Notes: generated from the sequence alone by a model not told the origin. 64,000 nucleotides of DNA from JAUIAS01 sp030425395 (GCA_043553855.1 CP121336.1:3782001-3846000), one strand, 5' to 3'. Positions 42,743 to 51,399 are shown, counted from the first letter of the stretch. Made by a program: numbers and translations.

Positions 42743-42918
42743 GCGGGGGTCTGGAAGCGCCGTTTAATCTGGTTTGTGGTGGGGCGCAAGGGCTGTTGCG
42801 GCCGAGGGGTGACAAAAATTGCGCGCGCCCGGCACGATGCTGACGGGCGCGGGTGTCTGCGGCTTGTTTGCGGGGGGCGGTTTCCTGTATGCATACACGG
42901 GAAAGGGGTGTTCCCACC

Positions 42919-43851
42919 ATGCGCCACTGCCGATCCGATCTGAGTTCCAACGGCCTTTTTACGCGCCGTTTTGATCTGTGCCGTCATCCCAGCCTGTTCG
43001 TGGCGCTGCTGATGTCGGTGCTGTTCGCGGTGTCTGCTGCGGCCCAGTCTGCAAGCCCGTCTGCCAGCCCGTCGAACAGCGCCCCTGTGGCCCCGTCTGC
43101 GACGGTCGCGGTGGATCGGCTGGCCGAGGTTCTCAGGCTGGATGAGGTCATCGACATCATGCGCGATGAGGGCAAGGAGTATGCCCGCGAGCTTGAGATC
43201 GAACTCATGCCCGAAGGGGCGGGGCAGCTTTGGCAGCAACACATCGCCCGCGTGTATAATGCGAAAGACATGCGATCCGAGGTGACAGAAGCGCTGGAAA
43301 ACCGGCTGACACCCAAAGATCTGGCCGCTATCGTTGCTTTTTTCGACACCAAGACCGGGCAGGAAATCCTGCGCTTTGAAAATGCCGCCCGCCGCGCGAT
43401 GCAGGACCCCGCCGTCGAAGACATTGCATGGCAGCAATTCAGCGCGCTCAGGCCCGGCACCGAACGTCGGCTGGCCCTGCACCGGTTTGTCCGGGCCAAC
43501 GATCTGCTTGAGCGCAACGTCGCGGGGGCGCTGAATGCGAACGCCCAGTTCTTTCGCGGGATGACGCGGGGCGGGGCGCTTGCCATGAACGAGGATGAAA
43601 TCCTGCGCGAAACCTGGGGGCAGGAACAGGAGCTGCGCGAGGATACCGAAAAATGGCTGTTTGGCTTCCTGCACCTTGCCTATCAGCCGTTGTCGGATGC
43701 GGTTCTGGACGACTATATCCGATTCTCCAAAACCCCCGAGGGGCAGGCCCTGAACACCGCTCTGTTCGAAGGCTTTGACAGCATGTATCGCCTGATTTCC
43801 TATCGCCTTGGGCTTGGGGCTGCGATTGCATTGTCGGGCAGCACGCTGTAG
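42919..43851 (+). CDS. DUF2059 exported protein
   Basis: A 310-residue secreted protein. The N-terminus has a long basic n-region, a hydrophobic core (FVALLMSVLFAVSAAA) and a cleavage-like AAAQS near residue 48. A Ser/Pro/Ala-rich linker follows. Residues about 105-165 match the DUF2059 pattern (RLTPKDLAAIVAFFDTKTGQEI). Function is unknown; members are exported and often near house-keeping genes. The ATG at 42919 is chosen because AAAGGGG precedes it; an in-frame ATG at 42889 is the alternative. It lies before rplU with 212 bp between. Confidence 0.78.
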   Translation: MRHCRSDLSSNGLFTRRFDLCRHPSLFVALLMSVLFAVSAAAQSASPSASPSNSAPVAPSATVAVDRLAEVLRLDEVIDIMRDEGKEYARELEIELMPEGAGQLWQQHIARVYNAKDMRSEVTEALENRLTPKDLAAIVAFFDTKTGQEILRFENAARRAMQDPAVEDIAWQQFSALRPGTERRLALHRFVRANDLLERNVAGALNANAQFFRGMTRGGALAMNEDEILRETWGQEQELREDTEKWLFGFLHLAYQPLSDAVLDDYIRFSKTPEGQALNTALFEGFDSMYRLISYRLGLGAAIALSGSTL

Positions 43852-43888
43852 CCGCATCCGCACAACCGATCAGGTTGCCTGCGGGTGT

Positions 43889-43978
43889 TGACAGGGGCGG
43901 CGTTCCCTGTCACAAGGCCGCGTCCCGGAATGGCATGCCATTGCCGGGGCATATTGTTTAACATCGCCGATATCGGCG
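43889..43978. promoter_or_regulatory. rplU leader with dyads
   Basis: Upstream of rplU are a stem TGACAGGG (43889) with CCCTGTCA (43905), a palindrome TGGCATGCCA (43931) and a perfect palindrome CGCCGATATCGGCG (43965-43978). TTGACA at 43888 could be a -35 element. Any role in ribosomal protein autoregulation is inference. Confidence 0.4.
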
Positions 43979-44063
43979 CGCTGTCCGCGGTAGACCGGAG
44001 CACCGGTCGCAAAACACCCCGCACGGGGGACCACAGGACGCGGCAAGAAAAGGAAGACGGCCC

Positions 44064-44681
44064 ATGTTCGCGGTCCTCAAGACCGGCGGCAAGCAGTACA
44101 AAGTTCAGGCGGGCGATACGCTCCGCGTGGAAAAACTGGCTGCAGACGCTGGCGAAACAGTTCAATTCAACGATGTTCTGATGGTCGGTGGCGATAGCAC
44201 CGTCGTTGGCGCACCCTTCGTGGCAGGTGCCGCGGTTCAGGCCGAGGTTGTGGGCCAGATCAAGGGCGAAAAGGTCATCCACTTCGTCAAGCGCCGCCGC
44301 AAGCACTCGTCCAAGCGCACCAAGGGCCACCGCCAGCAGCTGACGCTGGTGCGTGTGACCGATATTCTGGCATCCGGCGCTGACGCGACCGGCGTCAAGG
44401 CCGCCATTGGTGCCGCGTCCGCACCTGCGTCTGCTTCTACGTCTGCCGCACCCGCAGCAGCGGCCTCCGCTCCCGCGGCAGGTGGCGACGATCTCAAGAA
44501 GCTGTCGGGCGTCGGCCCCGCGCTTGAAAAGAAGCTGCACGAAGCAGGCGTGACCACCTTTGCCCAGATCGCGGCATGGACGGACGCAGACGTCGCAGCA
44601 ATGGACGAGAAACTGTCGTTCAAGGGTCGGATCGAGCGTGAAGGCTGGATCGCACAGGCTCAAGAGCTGGCTCAAGGCTAA
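44064..44681 (+). CDS. rplU: Ribosomal protein L21 with helix-hairpin-helix tail
   Basis: A 205-residue protein, about twice the usual L21 length. Residues 1-103 are L21 proper (MFAVLKTGGKQYKVQAGDTL, KRRRKHSSKRTKGHRQQLT). Residues 110-141 are an Ala/Ser-rich linker. Residues 142-205 are a helix-hairpin-helix-like domain with LKKLSGVGPALEKKLHEAGV, a fold that binds nucleic acid. The tail is seen in Rhodobacterales L21 annotations, but I know of no role for it. AAGGA precedes the ATG. The next gene is rpmA, 11 bases on. Confidence 0.93.
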   Translation: MFAVLKTGGKQYKVQAGDTLRVEKLAADAGETVQFNDVLMVGGDSTVVGAPFVAGAAVQAEVVGQIKGEKVIHFVKRRRKHSSKRTKGHRQQLTLVRVTDILASGADATGVKAAIGAASAPASASTSAAPAAAASAPAAGGDDLKKLSGVGPALEKKLHEAGVTTFAQIAAWTDADVAAMDEKLSFKGRIEREGWIAQAQELAQG

Positions 44682-44692
44682 GGAGAGAGAGA

Positions 44693-44962
44693 ATGGCACA
44701 TAAAAAAGCAGGCGGTTCCTCCCGTAACGGTCGCGACTCCGCTGGTCGCCGTCTCGGCGTGAAACTCTATGGTGGTCAGGCCGCAATCCCCGGCAACATC
44801 ATCGTGCGTCAGCGCGGCACCAAGTTCTGGCCGGGCGAAGGCGTTGGCATGGGCAAGGATCACACGATCTTTGCAACCGAGCAGGGTGCCGTGACCTTCC
44901 ACAAGGGCCTCAAGGGCCGTACCTTTATTTCGGTTCTGCCAGTGGCGGAAGCCGCAGAGTAA
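44693..44962 (+). CDS. rpmA: Ribosomal protein L27
   Basis: An 89-residue L27, standard length, that reaches the peptidyl-transferase centre. The N-terminal MAHKKAGGSSRNGRDSAGRR and GVKLYGGQ are canonical and not preceded by a cleavable extension of the Firmicutes type. AGGAGAGAGAG precedes the ATG. It is the second gene of the rplU-rpmA operon and is followed by an intrinsic terminator at 44991. Confidence 0.97.
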   Translation: MAHKKAGGSSRNGRDSAGRRLGVKLYGGQAAIPGNIIVRQRGTKFWPGEGVGMGKDHTIFATEQGAVTFHKGLKGRTFISVLPVAEAAE

Positions 44963-44990
44963 GCCGAACCCGAAGGGTCTGAAAAATTCA

Positions 44991-45026
44991 GGGGATCGGC
45001 GAAAAAGCCGGTCCCCTATCTTGTTT
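44991..45026 (+). terminator. Intrinsic terminator after rpmA
   Basis: GGGGATCGGC (44991-45000) pairs with GCCGGTCCCC (45007-45016), one G-U pair, loop GAAAAA, then TATCTTGTTT. It closes rplU-rpmA. Confidence 0.8.
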
Positions 45027-45042
45027 ATGGGTGCGTATCACC

Positions 45043-45651
45043 ATGTCCGTCGCGCTTGCCTCTCTTGCGGTGTTTGCCGCAAGCCAGATCGGAACGCCGG
45101 GGCCTGCCAACATGGCCCTCATGGCCACCGGTGCGCGGTTCGGGTTTCGCGGCGCCTTGCCGTTTGTCGCGGGGGTGGCGCTTGGTAAACAACTGGTGAT
45201 CTGGCCGGTCGGCTTTGGCCTGATGGAACTGGCCGATCAGGTGCCCGTGGTGTTTACCGCGCTGAAATACGTCTCGGCGGCCTATGTGTTGTGGTTGGCG
45301 TGGCGGGTGGCGCGGATGCGCATCGGAACGCGCGGCGGTGCAGAGGAGGCACCGGGCTTTCGCGCCGGTCTGTGGGTGCATCCGCTCAATCCCAAGGCCT
45401 GGGCGATGATCGTCGCGGCCTTTACCGGGTTTGTCGGGCCGGACACCACGGCCATAAACGCAACGGCAACGATCGCCGCTGTATTGCTGGGTTGCCAGAT
45501 CATTCTGCACCCGATCTGGACTTTGGCGGGGGACCGCATCGCGGCCACCGTAGCGGGAACACCCGCCGAACGATATCTGATGCTGACGCTGGCGGCGCTG
45601 ACCGCCGCATCGGTGTTCTATGTTCTTTTGGGAGGAGGACTGGACAAATGA
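45043..45651 (+). CDS. LysE family exporter
   Basis: A 202-residue membrane protein of the LysE/RhtB amino-acid exporter family with five or six hydrophobic segments. The N-terminal SQIGTPGPANMALMATGARFG matches the conserved glycine-proline motif (usually PGP). The central WVHPLNPKAWAMIVAAF matches the family NPKA motif. The ATG at 45043 is preferred over GTG at 45031; neither has a good ribosome site, and the gene starts 81 bases after rpmA. Its last four bases overlap the GNAT gene as ATGA. Confidence 0.87.
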   Translation: MSVALASLAVFAASQIGTPGPANMALMATGARFGFRGALPFVAGVALGKQLVIWPVGFGLMELADQVPVVFTALKYVSAAYVLWLAWRVARMRIGTRGGAEEAPGFRAGLWVHPLNPKAWAMIVAAFTGFVGPDTTAINATATIAAVLLGCQIILHPIWTLAGDRIAATVAGTPAERYLMLTLAALTAASVFYVLLGGGLDK

Positions 45652-46184
45652 ATATGGCAATCGCCTTGGCGCAACCCGTGATCGAAACCGAACGGTTTTC
45701 GTTGCGGCCGCTGCGCCGGTCCGACAAAGGGTTGATCGAACTTTATGCCGCCGACCAAAGGGTTGCGCGGATGACGCCGTCGATTCCCCATCCCCTGCCG
45801 CCCGGCACGGTGGACGCATTCATCAACCGCGCCCTGTCAGACACCCGTGACGAAGACATCTGGGCGCTTGACGGCACCAGCGCCGCCGGCGATGAGGTCA
45901 AAGGCCTCGTGTCGCTCAGGAAACTGGATCGCAACCAGACCGAGGTGTCGTTCTGGGTCGCGCCGATCTACTGGAACACCGGCCTCGCCTCCGAGGCCGT
46001 CGCGGCGCTGGTTGAGGCCAACCCGCTGCAAAACCAGACAATGTTCGCGTCGGTGTTTCAGGATAATCCGGCGTCGGCGCGGGTTCTGACCCATTGCGGA
46101 TTTCAATACCTCGGCGATGCCGAAACCTTTTGCGTGGCGCGCGATACCACCGTGCCCACTTGGACATATTCCCGCAAACTCTGA
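45648..46184 (+). CDS. GNAT family N-acetyltransferase
   Basis: A 178-residue RimJ/RimL-type acetyltransferase. It has ETERFSLRPLRRSDKGLI at the N-terminus and the acetyl-CoA region SFWVAPIYWNTGLASEAVAA followed by NPASARVLTHCGF. The substrate is unknown. GGAGGAGG precedes the ATG at 45648, which overlaps the LysE-family stop. Coupling suggests that the acetylated compound and the exporter are linked, but this is inference. Confidence 0.87.
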   Translation: MNMAIALAQPVIETERFSLRPLRRSDKGLIELYAADQRVARMTPSIPHPLPPGTVDAFINRALSDTRDEDIWALDGTSAAGDEVKGLVSLRKLDRNQTEVSFWVAPIYWNTGLASEAVAALVEANPLQNQTMFASVFQDNPASARVLTHCGFQYLGDAETFCVARDTTVPTWTYSRKL

Positions 46185-46219
46185 TTGGCAGAGCTGCGGA
46201 CTTTGGTTAGGAGACGACC

Positions 46220-47257
46220 ATGAAATTCCTCGATCTGGCCAAGGTCTACATTCGCTCTGGCGCGGGCGGCAACGGATGCATCAGCTTCCGCCGTGAAAAG
46301 TTTATCGAATACGGTGGCCCCGACGGCGGTGACGGCGGCGGCGGCGGCACCGTCTGGGCGGAAACGGTCGATGGGCTGAACACGCTGATCGACTTTCGCT
46401 ACCAGCAGCATTTCTTTGCCCAGAATGGCCAATCTGGCATGGGCCGGATGCGCACCGGCCGCGATGGCGAAGATATCGTTCTGCGGGTGCCGGTGGGCAC
46501 CGAAATTCTGGACGAAGACGGGGAAACCGTCCTTGCCGATCTGACCGAACTGGGCCAGCGCGTGAAACTCGCACGCGGCGGCAACGGCGGCTTTGGCAAT
46601 GCGCATTTCAAGACCTCGACCAATCAGGCGCCGCGCCGGGCCAATCCGGGGCAGGAGGGCGTCGAACGCACGATCTGGCTGCGGCTCAAACTGATCGCGG
46701 ACGTGGGCCTTCTTGGGCTTCCCAACGCGGGCAAATCAACCTTTCTGGCCGCAACTTCGAACGCGCGCCCCAAGATCGCCGATTACCCGTTCACCACGCT
46801 GCACCCTAATCTGGGCGTGGTCGGTATTGACGGGACAGAATTTGTCGTGGCCGACATTCCCGGCCTGATCGAAGGGGCAAGCGAAGGCCGCGGTCTTGGC
46901 GACCTCTTTCTTGGCCATGTCGAACGCTGTTCGGCGCTGCTGCATCTGGTGGACGGCAATTCGGGCACATTGATCGAGGATTATCAAACCATTATCGGCG
47001 AACTCGAAGCCTATGGCGCGGGCCTCGCCGACAAGCCGCGCATCACCGTCCTGAACAAGATCGACGCCATGGATGCCGAGGAACGCGCCTTTCTGCGAGA
47101 CGAGCTTGAAGCCGCAGTGGGCGGGCCGGTCATGCTGATGTCCGGGGTCAGCCGCGAGGGCGTGGATGACGTTCTGCGCGCCCTGCGCGCCCAGATTGAT
47201 GCCCGCCTCGCTGCCGAAGCGGAGGCCAACGCGGAGGAGCAGTCTTGGCAACCCTGA
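46220..47257 (+). CDS. obgE: GTPase Obg/CgtA
   Basis: A 345-residue essential GTPase involved in 50S assembly and stress control. The glycine-rich Obg fold fills residues 1-158 (MKFLDLAKVYIRSGAGGNGC, GGPDGGDGGGGG). The G domain has GLPNAGKST, DIPGLIEGASEG and NKIDAM. The C-terminus is short, without the OCT extension seen in some bacteria. It precedes proB, whose start overlaps its end by 13 bases. The order obgE-proB-proA is common in alphaproteobacteria. Confidence 0.96.
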   Translation: MKFLDLAKVYIRSGAGGNGCISFRREKFIEYGGPDGGDGGGGGTVWAETVDGLNTLIDFRYQQHFFAQNGQSGMGRMRTGRDGEDIVLRVPVGTEILDEDGETVLADLTELGQRVKLARGGNGGFGNAHFKTSTNQAPRRANPGQEGVERTIWLRLKLIADVGLLGLPNAGKSTFLAATSNARPKIADYPFTTLHPNLGVVGIDGTEFVVADIPGLIEGASEGRGLGDLFLGHVERCSALLHLVDGNSGTLIEDYQTIIGELEAYGAGLADKPRITVLNKIDAMDAEERAFLRDELEAAVGGPVMLMSGVSREGVDDVLRALRAQIDARLAAEAEANAEEQSWQP

Positions 47258-48351
47258 CAGAAGCGCGCCGTCTCGTGGTCAAGATCGGGTCGGCGCTGCT
47301 GGTCGATCGTGACACCGGCCGCCTGCGCGCCGATTGGCTGCGCACGCTGGCCCAGGATGTGGCGTGGCTGAAATCGGGCGGCGCGGATGTGATCCTTGTG
47401 TCTTCGGGCTCTATCGCGCTCGGGCGCGGGGTGTTGGGCCTGCCCGCCACCGCGCTGCCGCTGGAACAGTCGCAAGCCGCGGCCGCGGTTGGCCAGATCC
47501 GTCTTGCCCGCGCCTATGAAGAGGCGCTCGCCCCGCACGGGCTGAGTGCGGCGCAGGTTCTGGTCACGCTGGAGGACAGCAACGACCGGCGCCGCTACCT
47601 CAATTCCCGGGCCACTCTGGAAACCCTTCTGGGCTTTGGCGCGGTGCCCATCGTGAACGAAAACGACACCATCGCCACCGATGAAATCCGCTATGGCGAC
47701 AATGACCGCCTCGCGGCTCAGGTCGCGGCGACGGTCGGTGCGGATGTGCTGGTGCTGCTGTCGGACGTGGATGGGTTTTATTCCGCCAGCCCCGCCACCG
47801 ATCCTACCGCGCGCCGCTTTGATGTGATCGACACAATCACCCCCGATATCGAAGCCATGGCCGGGGATGCGGCCTCGGGCCTGTCCAAGGGCGGGATGAA
47901 GACCAAACTGATGGCCGCCAAGGTCGCCACCGCCGCCGGATGCGCCATGGCCATTACCCAGGGCGCAACCCTGTCCCCGCTGCGCGCGCTGGCAGACGGG
48001 GATCCGGCCACATGGTTTACCGCCCAGATGGACCCGCACGCCGCCCGCAAACGGTGGATCGCGGCGATGAAACCGCGCGGCACGCTGCGCATCGACGCCG
48101 GTGCAGCGCGCGCGCTTGCTTTGGGCAAATCGCTGCTGCCTGCGGGGGTCACCGCCGTGACCGGTGCCTTTGGCCGGGGTGATCCGGTGGATATCACCGG
48201 CCCGGATGGCGCGCAGCTTGGCCAGGGGTTGTCCCGCTATACCGCCGAGGAAGCCCGCGCCATCGCGGGGCACCAAAGCGCCGAAATCGAAACCCTGCTG
48301 GGATATCCGGGGCGTGCCGCCCTCGTGCACCGTGACGATCTCGCAAGCTGA
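47245..48351 (+). CDS. proB: Glutamate 5-kinase
   Basis: First enzyme of proline synthesis, which phosphorylates glutamate. It is 368 residues. An amino-acid kinase domain (residues 1 to about 260) has VVKIGSALL, SSGSIALGR and NENDTIATDEIRYGDNDRLA. A C-terminal PUA domain follows (from about 280). The start is TTG at 47245, chosen because GGAGG lies just upstream and the frame overlaps obgE by 13 bases. A remnant of the dispersed repeat lies between it and proA. Confidence 0.95.
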   Translation: MATLTEARRLVVKIGSALLVDRDTGRLRADWLRTLAQDVAWLKSGGADVILVSSGSIALGRGVLGLPATALPLEQSQAAAAVGQIRLARAYEEALAPHGLSAAQVLVTLEDSNDRRRYLNSRATLETLLGFGAVPIVNENDTIATDEIRYGDNDRLAAQVAATVGADVLVLLSDVDGFYSASPATDPTARRFDVIDTITPDIEAMAGDAASGLSKGGMKTKLMAAKVATAAGCAMAITQGATLSPLRALADGDPATWFTAQMDPHAARKRWIAAMKPRGTLRIDAGAARALALGKSLLPAGVTAVTGAFGRGDPVDITGPDGAQLGQGLSRYTAEEARAIAGHQSAEIETLLGYPGRAALVHRDDLAS

Positions 48352-48352
48352 G

Positions 48353-48388
48353 CCTTCTTTCTCGTTCCAAATACCCATATCCTCCGCC
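48353..48388 (-). repeat. Dispersed intergenic repeat, copy E, short
   Basis: On the minus strand it ends GGTATTTGGAACGAGAAAGAAGG, split as GGTATTT and AACGAGAAAGAAG. The tail matches copy A, while the CCGGCGGG part is degenerate. It lies in the 56-bp proB-proA gap. Confidence 0.55.
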
Positions 48389-48407
48389 TGACACGAAGGA
48401 CACCGCC

Positions 48408-49673
48408 ATGACAGACAGCACCGACATCCCCGCCATGATGGCCGATCTGGGGGCCCGTGCTCGCGATGCCGCAGCCAAGCTGGCCTTTGCGGCTCCGCAG
48501 GCCAAGCGCGCCGCCCTCGAGGCCGCCGCCGACGCGGTCGAGGCCAGCGCAACCGCCATCATCGAGGCCAACGCCCGCGATCTCGAATATGGGCGCGAAA
48601 AGGGGCTGAGCCCGGCGATGATGGATCGGCTGATGCTGGACGCGCCACGCATCACGGCCATCGCGGCCGGGCTGCGCGCGGTGGCCGCGCAAGAGGATCC
48701 GGTGGGCGCGGTCATGGCGGAATGGGATCGGCCCAACGGGCTGCACATCCGCCGGATGCGCACGCCGCTGGGGGTGATCGGCGTGATCTATGAAAGCCGC
48801 CCGAACGTGACGGCGGATGCCGGGGCGCTGTGTCTCAAGGCTGGCAACGCAGTGATACTGCGTGGCGGCTCCGAGAGCTTTCATTCCTCCGGCGCCATCC
48901 ACGCCTGCCTTCTCGAAGGGCTGCGCAGCGCGGGACTGCCCGAGGACGCCATCCAGCTTGTGCCCACCCGCGACCGCGCCGCGGTCTCGGAGATGCTGAC
49001 CATGACCGATTTCATCGACGTGATCGTGCCCCGTGGCGGCAAGGGGCTGGTGGGCCTTGTGCAACGCGAGGCGCGCGTGCCGGTGTTTGCGCATCTCGAA
49101 GGGATCGTGCACATCTACCTTGATGCCGCCTGCGATCCCGAAAAGGCGCTGCGCGTGGTGCTGAACGCCAAGACCCGGCGCACCGGGATCTGCGGCGCGG
49201 CCGAATGTCTGCTGATTCATCGCGATATCGTCGCCACCATCGGTCAGGGCGTGATCCGCGCGTTGCTAGATGCCGGTGTCGAGGTGCGCGGCGACGTAGA
49301 GATATCACGCATTGATGGCGTGCAGCCTGCCACGGACGCGGATTGGGGCTGCGAATATCTTGACATGAAGATCGCCGCGAAAGCTGTTGATTCCATTGAC
49401 GAAGCAATTGCCCATATCCGCACCTTCGGCTCGGATCACACCGACTGCATCCTGACCGAGGATACCGCGGCCCGGGATCGGTTCTTTGAACGGCTCGACA
49501 GTGCAATCCTGATGCACAACGCCTCAACCCAGTTTGCCGACGGCGGTGAATTCGGAATGGGCGCCGAGATCGGGATCGCCACCGGCAAGATGCACGCGCG
49601 CGGCCCGGTTGGGGCAGAGCAATTAACCTCGTTCAAGTATCTGGTGACGGGGGACGGCGCGACGCGCAGTTGA
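48408..49673 (+). CDS. proA: Gamma-glutamyl phosphate reductase
   Basis: Second enzyme of proline synthesis. It reduces gamma-glutamyl phosphate to the semialdehyde. It is 421 residues of the aldehyde dehydrogenase superfamily, with GVIGVIYESRPNVTADAGAL, LVPTRDRAAVSEM, then NAKTRRTGICGAAECLLIH containing the catalytic cysteine. The C-terminal FADGGEFGMGAEIGI is typical of ProA. It follows proB by 56 bp and converges on chpT with no gap (stop at 49673, chpT stop at 49674). Confidence 0.95.
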   Translation: MTDSTDIPAMMADLGARARDAAAKLAFAAPQAKRAALEAAADAVEASATAIIEANARDLEYGREKGLSPAMMDRLMLDAPRITAIAAGLRAVAAQEDPVGAVMAEWDRPNGLHIRRMRTPLGVIGVIYESRPNVTADAGALCLKAGNAVILRGGSESFHSSGAIHACLLEGLRSAGLPEDAIQLVPTRDRAAVSEMLTMTDFIDVIVPRGGKGLVGLVQREARVPVFAHLEGIVHIYLDAACDPEKALRVVLNAKTRRTGICGAAECLLIHRDIVATIGQGVIRALLDAGVEVRGDVEISRIDGVQPATDADWGCEYLDMKIAAKAVDSIDEAIAHIRTFGSDHTDCILTEDTAARDRFFERLDSAILMHNASTQFADGGEFGMGAEIGIATGKMHARGPVGAEQLTSFKYLVTGDGATRS

Positions 49674-50312
49674 TCAGGGCGGCGCCGGTCCGGTTTCAAC
49701 CCGCAAGGCGAGGCAGCCGGGTCCGGTCTCAATCGGACCCGCCGATACCGCGCCGTCTTCGATCAACTGTCCCAGCAGCAGGAATTGCACGCTGGCGGCG
49801 CTGATCTCCTGCGGGACCCCGATTGCGAGGTCAAGGTGTGCCCATAACCCCTTGTCAAAACGCAAGTTTTCTCCTGCAGCCACGATGTTGGCACCGCGCT
49901 CATCCGTGGCCACGGTGATATGGCCGCTGCCCGCCAGAGCGGTTTCCAGACATTGCAGCGCCAGAAACACGAGCCGCACCACGCTGCGTGTGGCACCTTC
50001 ATCGCGCTGCCACGCGACCTGAACCCGGCCTTCGGGGGAAAACCCGGCAAGGGCCGCGCGGATGTCGCGGGCCGATACGGTCTGGTGTCCCGCGCTGCCA
50101 TAGCTGAGCCGCAGGAACCGGATGCGGGCCGCGGCACTGTCCACGCTCTGCGCGATCAGATCGAATTCGGGGCCGTCCATTTGCCCGCCGCCAAGCCCGA
50201 CGAGTTCGACCCCATTGGAAATGGCGCCAATCGGGCTTATCAGGTCATGGCAGATGCGCGATCCGACCAATTCGCCGATCCGCGCCGCCCTGATGTTCGA
50301 GGAGCCGTCCAT
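49674..50312 (-). CDS. chpT: Histidine phosphotransferase ChpT
   Basis: A 212-residue phosphotransfer protein of the CckA-ChpT-CtrA relay, which governs the CtrA regulon (motility, gene transfer agents and cell cycle in various alphaproteobacteria). The phosphoacceptor is His22 in VGSRICHDLISPIGAISNGVEL, split here as SRICHDL and SPIGAISNGVEL. A degenerate ATPase-like domain makes up the rest. The start at 50312 follows GAGG. This ATG overlaps head-on with the ATG of the DUF3553 gene on the other strand, sharing CATG at 50310-50313. Confidence 0.87.
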   Translation of the reverse strand: MDGSSNIRAARIGELVGSRICHDLISPIGAISNGVELVGLGGGQMDGPEFDLIAQSVDSAAARIRFLRLSYGSAGHQTVSARDIRAALAGFSPEGRVQVAWQRDEGATRSVVRLVFLALQCLETALAGSGHITVATDERGANIVAAGENLRFDKGLWAHLDLAIGVPQEISAASVQFLLLGQLIEDGAVSAGPIETGPGCLALRVETGPAPP

Positions 50313-50496
50313 GTCCGACCTCAATGCCATTCTCGCGCCCGGCATGTTGGTGCGCCATCCCGAGCGCCCCGAGTGGGGCACGGGACAGGTGCAATCCAAC
50401 ATTGCGGGACGCATCACTGTCAATTTTCGCGAGGAGGGCAAAGTCGTGATCGACGGTGCCCATGTCGCGTTGCTACCGGTCTTTGATGACGGCTAA
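50311..50496 (+). CDS. DUF3553 small protein
   Basis: A 61-residue protein (MSDLNAILAPGMLVRHPERP) of the DUF3553 family, small basic-acidic proteins with a CarD/Tudor-like beta pattern (WGTGQVQSNIAGRITVNF). Function is not known. GAGGAG precedes the ATG. The gene is divergent from chpT with overlapping start codons, so their ribosome sites and promoters lie inside each other's reading frames. Confidence 0.82.
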   Translation: MSDLNAILAPGMLVRHPERPEWGTGQVQSNIAGRITVNFREEGKVVIDGAHVALLPVFDDG

Positions 50497-50499
50497 TGG

Positions 50500-50515
50500 T
50501 TACGAAATGGTTAAC
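50500..50515 (+). promoter_or_regulatory. Candidate CtrA box
   Basis: TTAC-GAAATGG-TTAAC differs at one base from the CtrA consensus TTAA-N7-TTAAC. It lies just after the DUF3553 gene, 113 bp before olsB and 188 bp upstream of the chpT start. Binding is inferred. Confidence 0.4.
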
Positions 50516-50627
50516 CGCATAAAGCCCCCACAGCGCCAAGGCCGCTGGACCGCGCTCTGTTGCATCCGGTGTGCTTTCGGCGGTAATTGCGCCATCACAC
50601 CCTAGCCCCCGAAACTGGACGCCCCCC

Positions 50628-51386
50628 GTGCCCGATCCCAACACACGTTTTACCGTCAAGCTGGCCGAAACGCCCGCCGAACTGCGCGCGGCGCAGGCGT
50701 TGCGCTATGACGTCTTTGTTCGGGAACTGGGCGCTGGCGGCGCGATGGTGGATCATGAGGCCGGGCTTGAGATCGACAGGTTCGATCCGTTCTTTGATCA
50801 TCTTGTCGCGATCGACGACGCCACCGGTGTGACGATCGGGGTCTACCGTCTGCTGCGCGACGATCAGGCGCGCGCGGCGGGGCAGTTCTATTCCGAGGAT
50901 GAATACGATCTTTCGGTGCTGCGCGCTTCGGGGCGGCGGCTGTTGGAGCTTGGACGCTCCTGCCTGCATGCCGAGTATCGCGGCGGGGTGGCAATGTTTC
51001 ACATCTGGCAGGCGCTGTCGCGATACGTGGACGATCACGGCATCGACGTGCTGTTCGGTGTGGCGAGCTTTCACGGAACCGATGCGCAGGCGCTGGCAGG
51101 GCCCTTGGCCTTGCTGCACCACCGCCACCTTGCGCCGACCGACATCCGCGTCCGGTCGCGCGTGTTTCAACCGATGGACCTCGTGGCCGAAGCACAGCTT
51201 GACCGGCGGCGGGCGATGATACAGACGCCCGCATTGATCAAGGCCTATCTGCGCATGGGCGGATTCGTGGGCGAGGGGGCCTATATCGACCACAGCTTCA
51301 ACACGACCGACGTGTGTCTGATCCTTGACACCGCGCGGATGAACCCACGGCAACGTCGCATTTATTCCGGTGATACGGAAACGTGA
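50628..51386 (+). CDS. olsB: Ornithine-acyl-ACP N-acyltransferase OlsB
   Basis: A 252-residue GNAT-fold acyltransferase for the first step of ornithine lipid synthesis: acylation of ornithine to lyso-ornithine lipid. Family marks are LRAAQALRYDVFVRELGA, VGVYRLL-like VTIGVYRLLRDDQA and ELGRSCLHAEYRGGVAMFHIW. The GTG at 50628 gives the standard length; a GTG at 50571 would add 19 residues of unlikely sequence. Neither has a clear Shine-Dalgarno. It is followed by olsA 13 bases later. Confidence 0.9.
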   Translation: MPDPNTRFTVKLAETPAELRAAQALRYDVFVRELGAGGAMVDHEAGLEIDRFDPFFDHLVAIDDATGVTIGVYRLLRDDQARAAGQFYSEDEYDLSVLRASGRRLLELGRSCLHAEYRGGVAMFHIWQALSRYVDDHGIDVLFGVASFHGTDAQALAGPLALLHHRHLAPTDIRVRSRVFQPMDLVAEAQLDRRRAMIQTPALIKAYLRMGGFVGEGAYIDHSFNTTDVCLILDTARMNPRQRRIYSGDTET

Positions 51387-51399
51387 AAGGATTTGGTTC

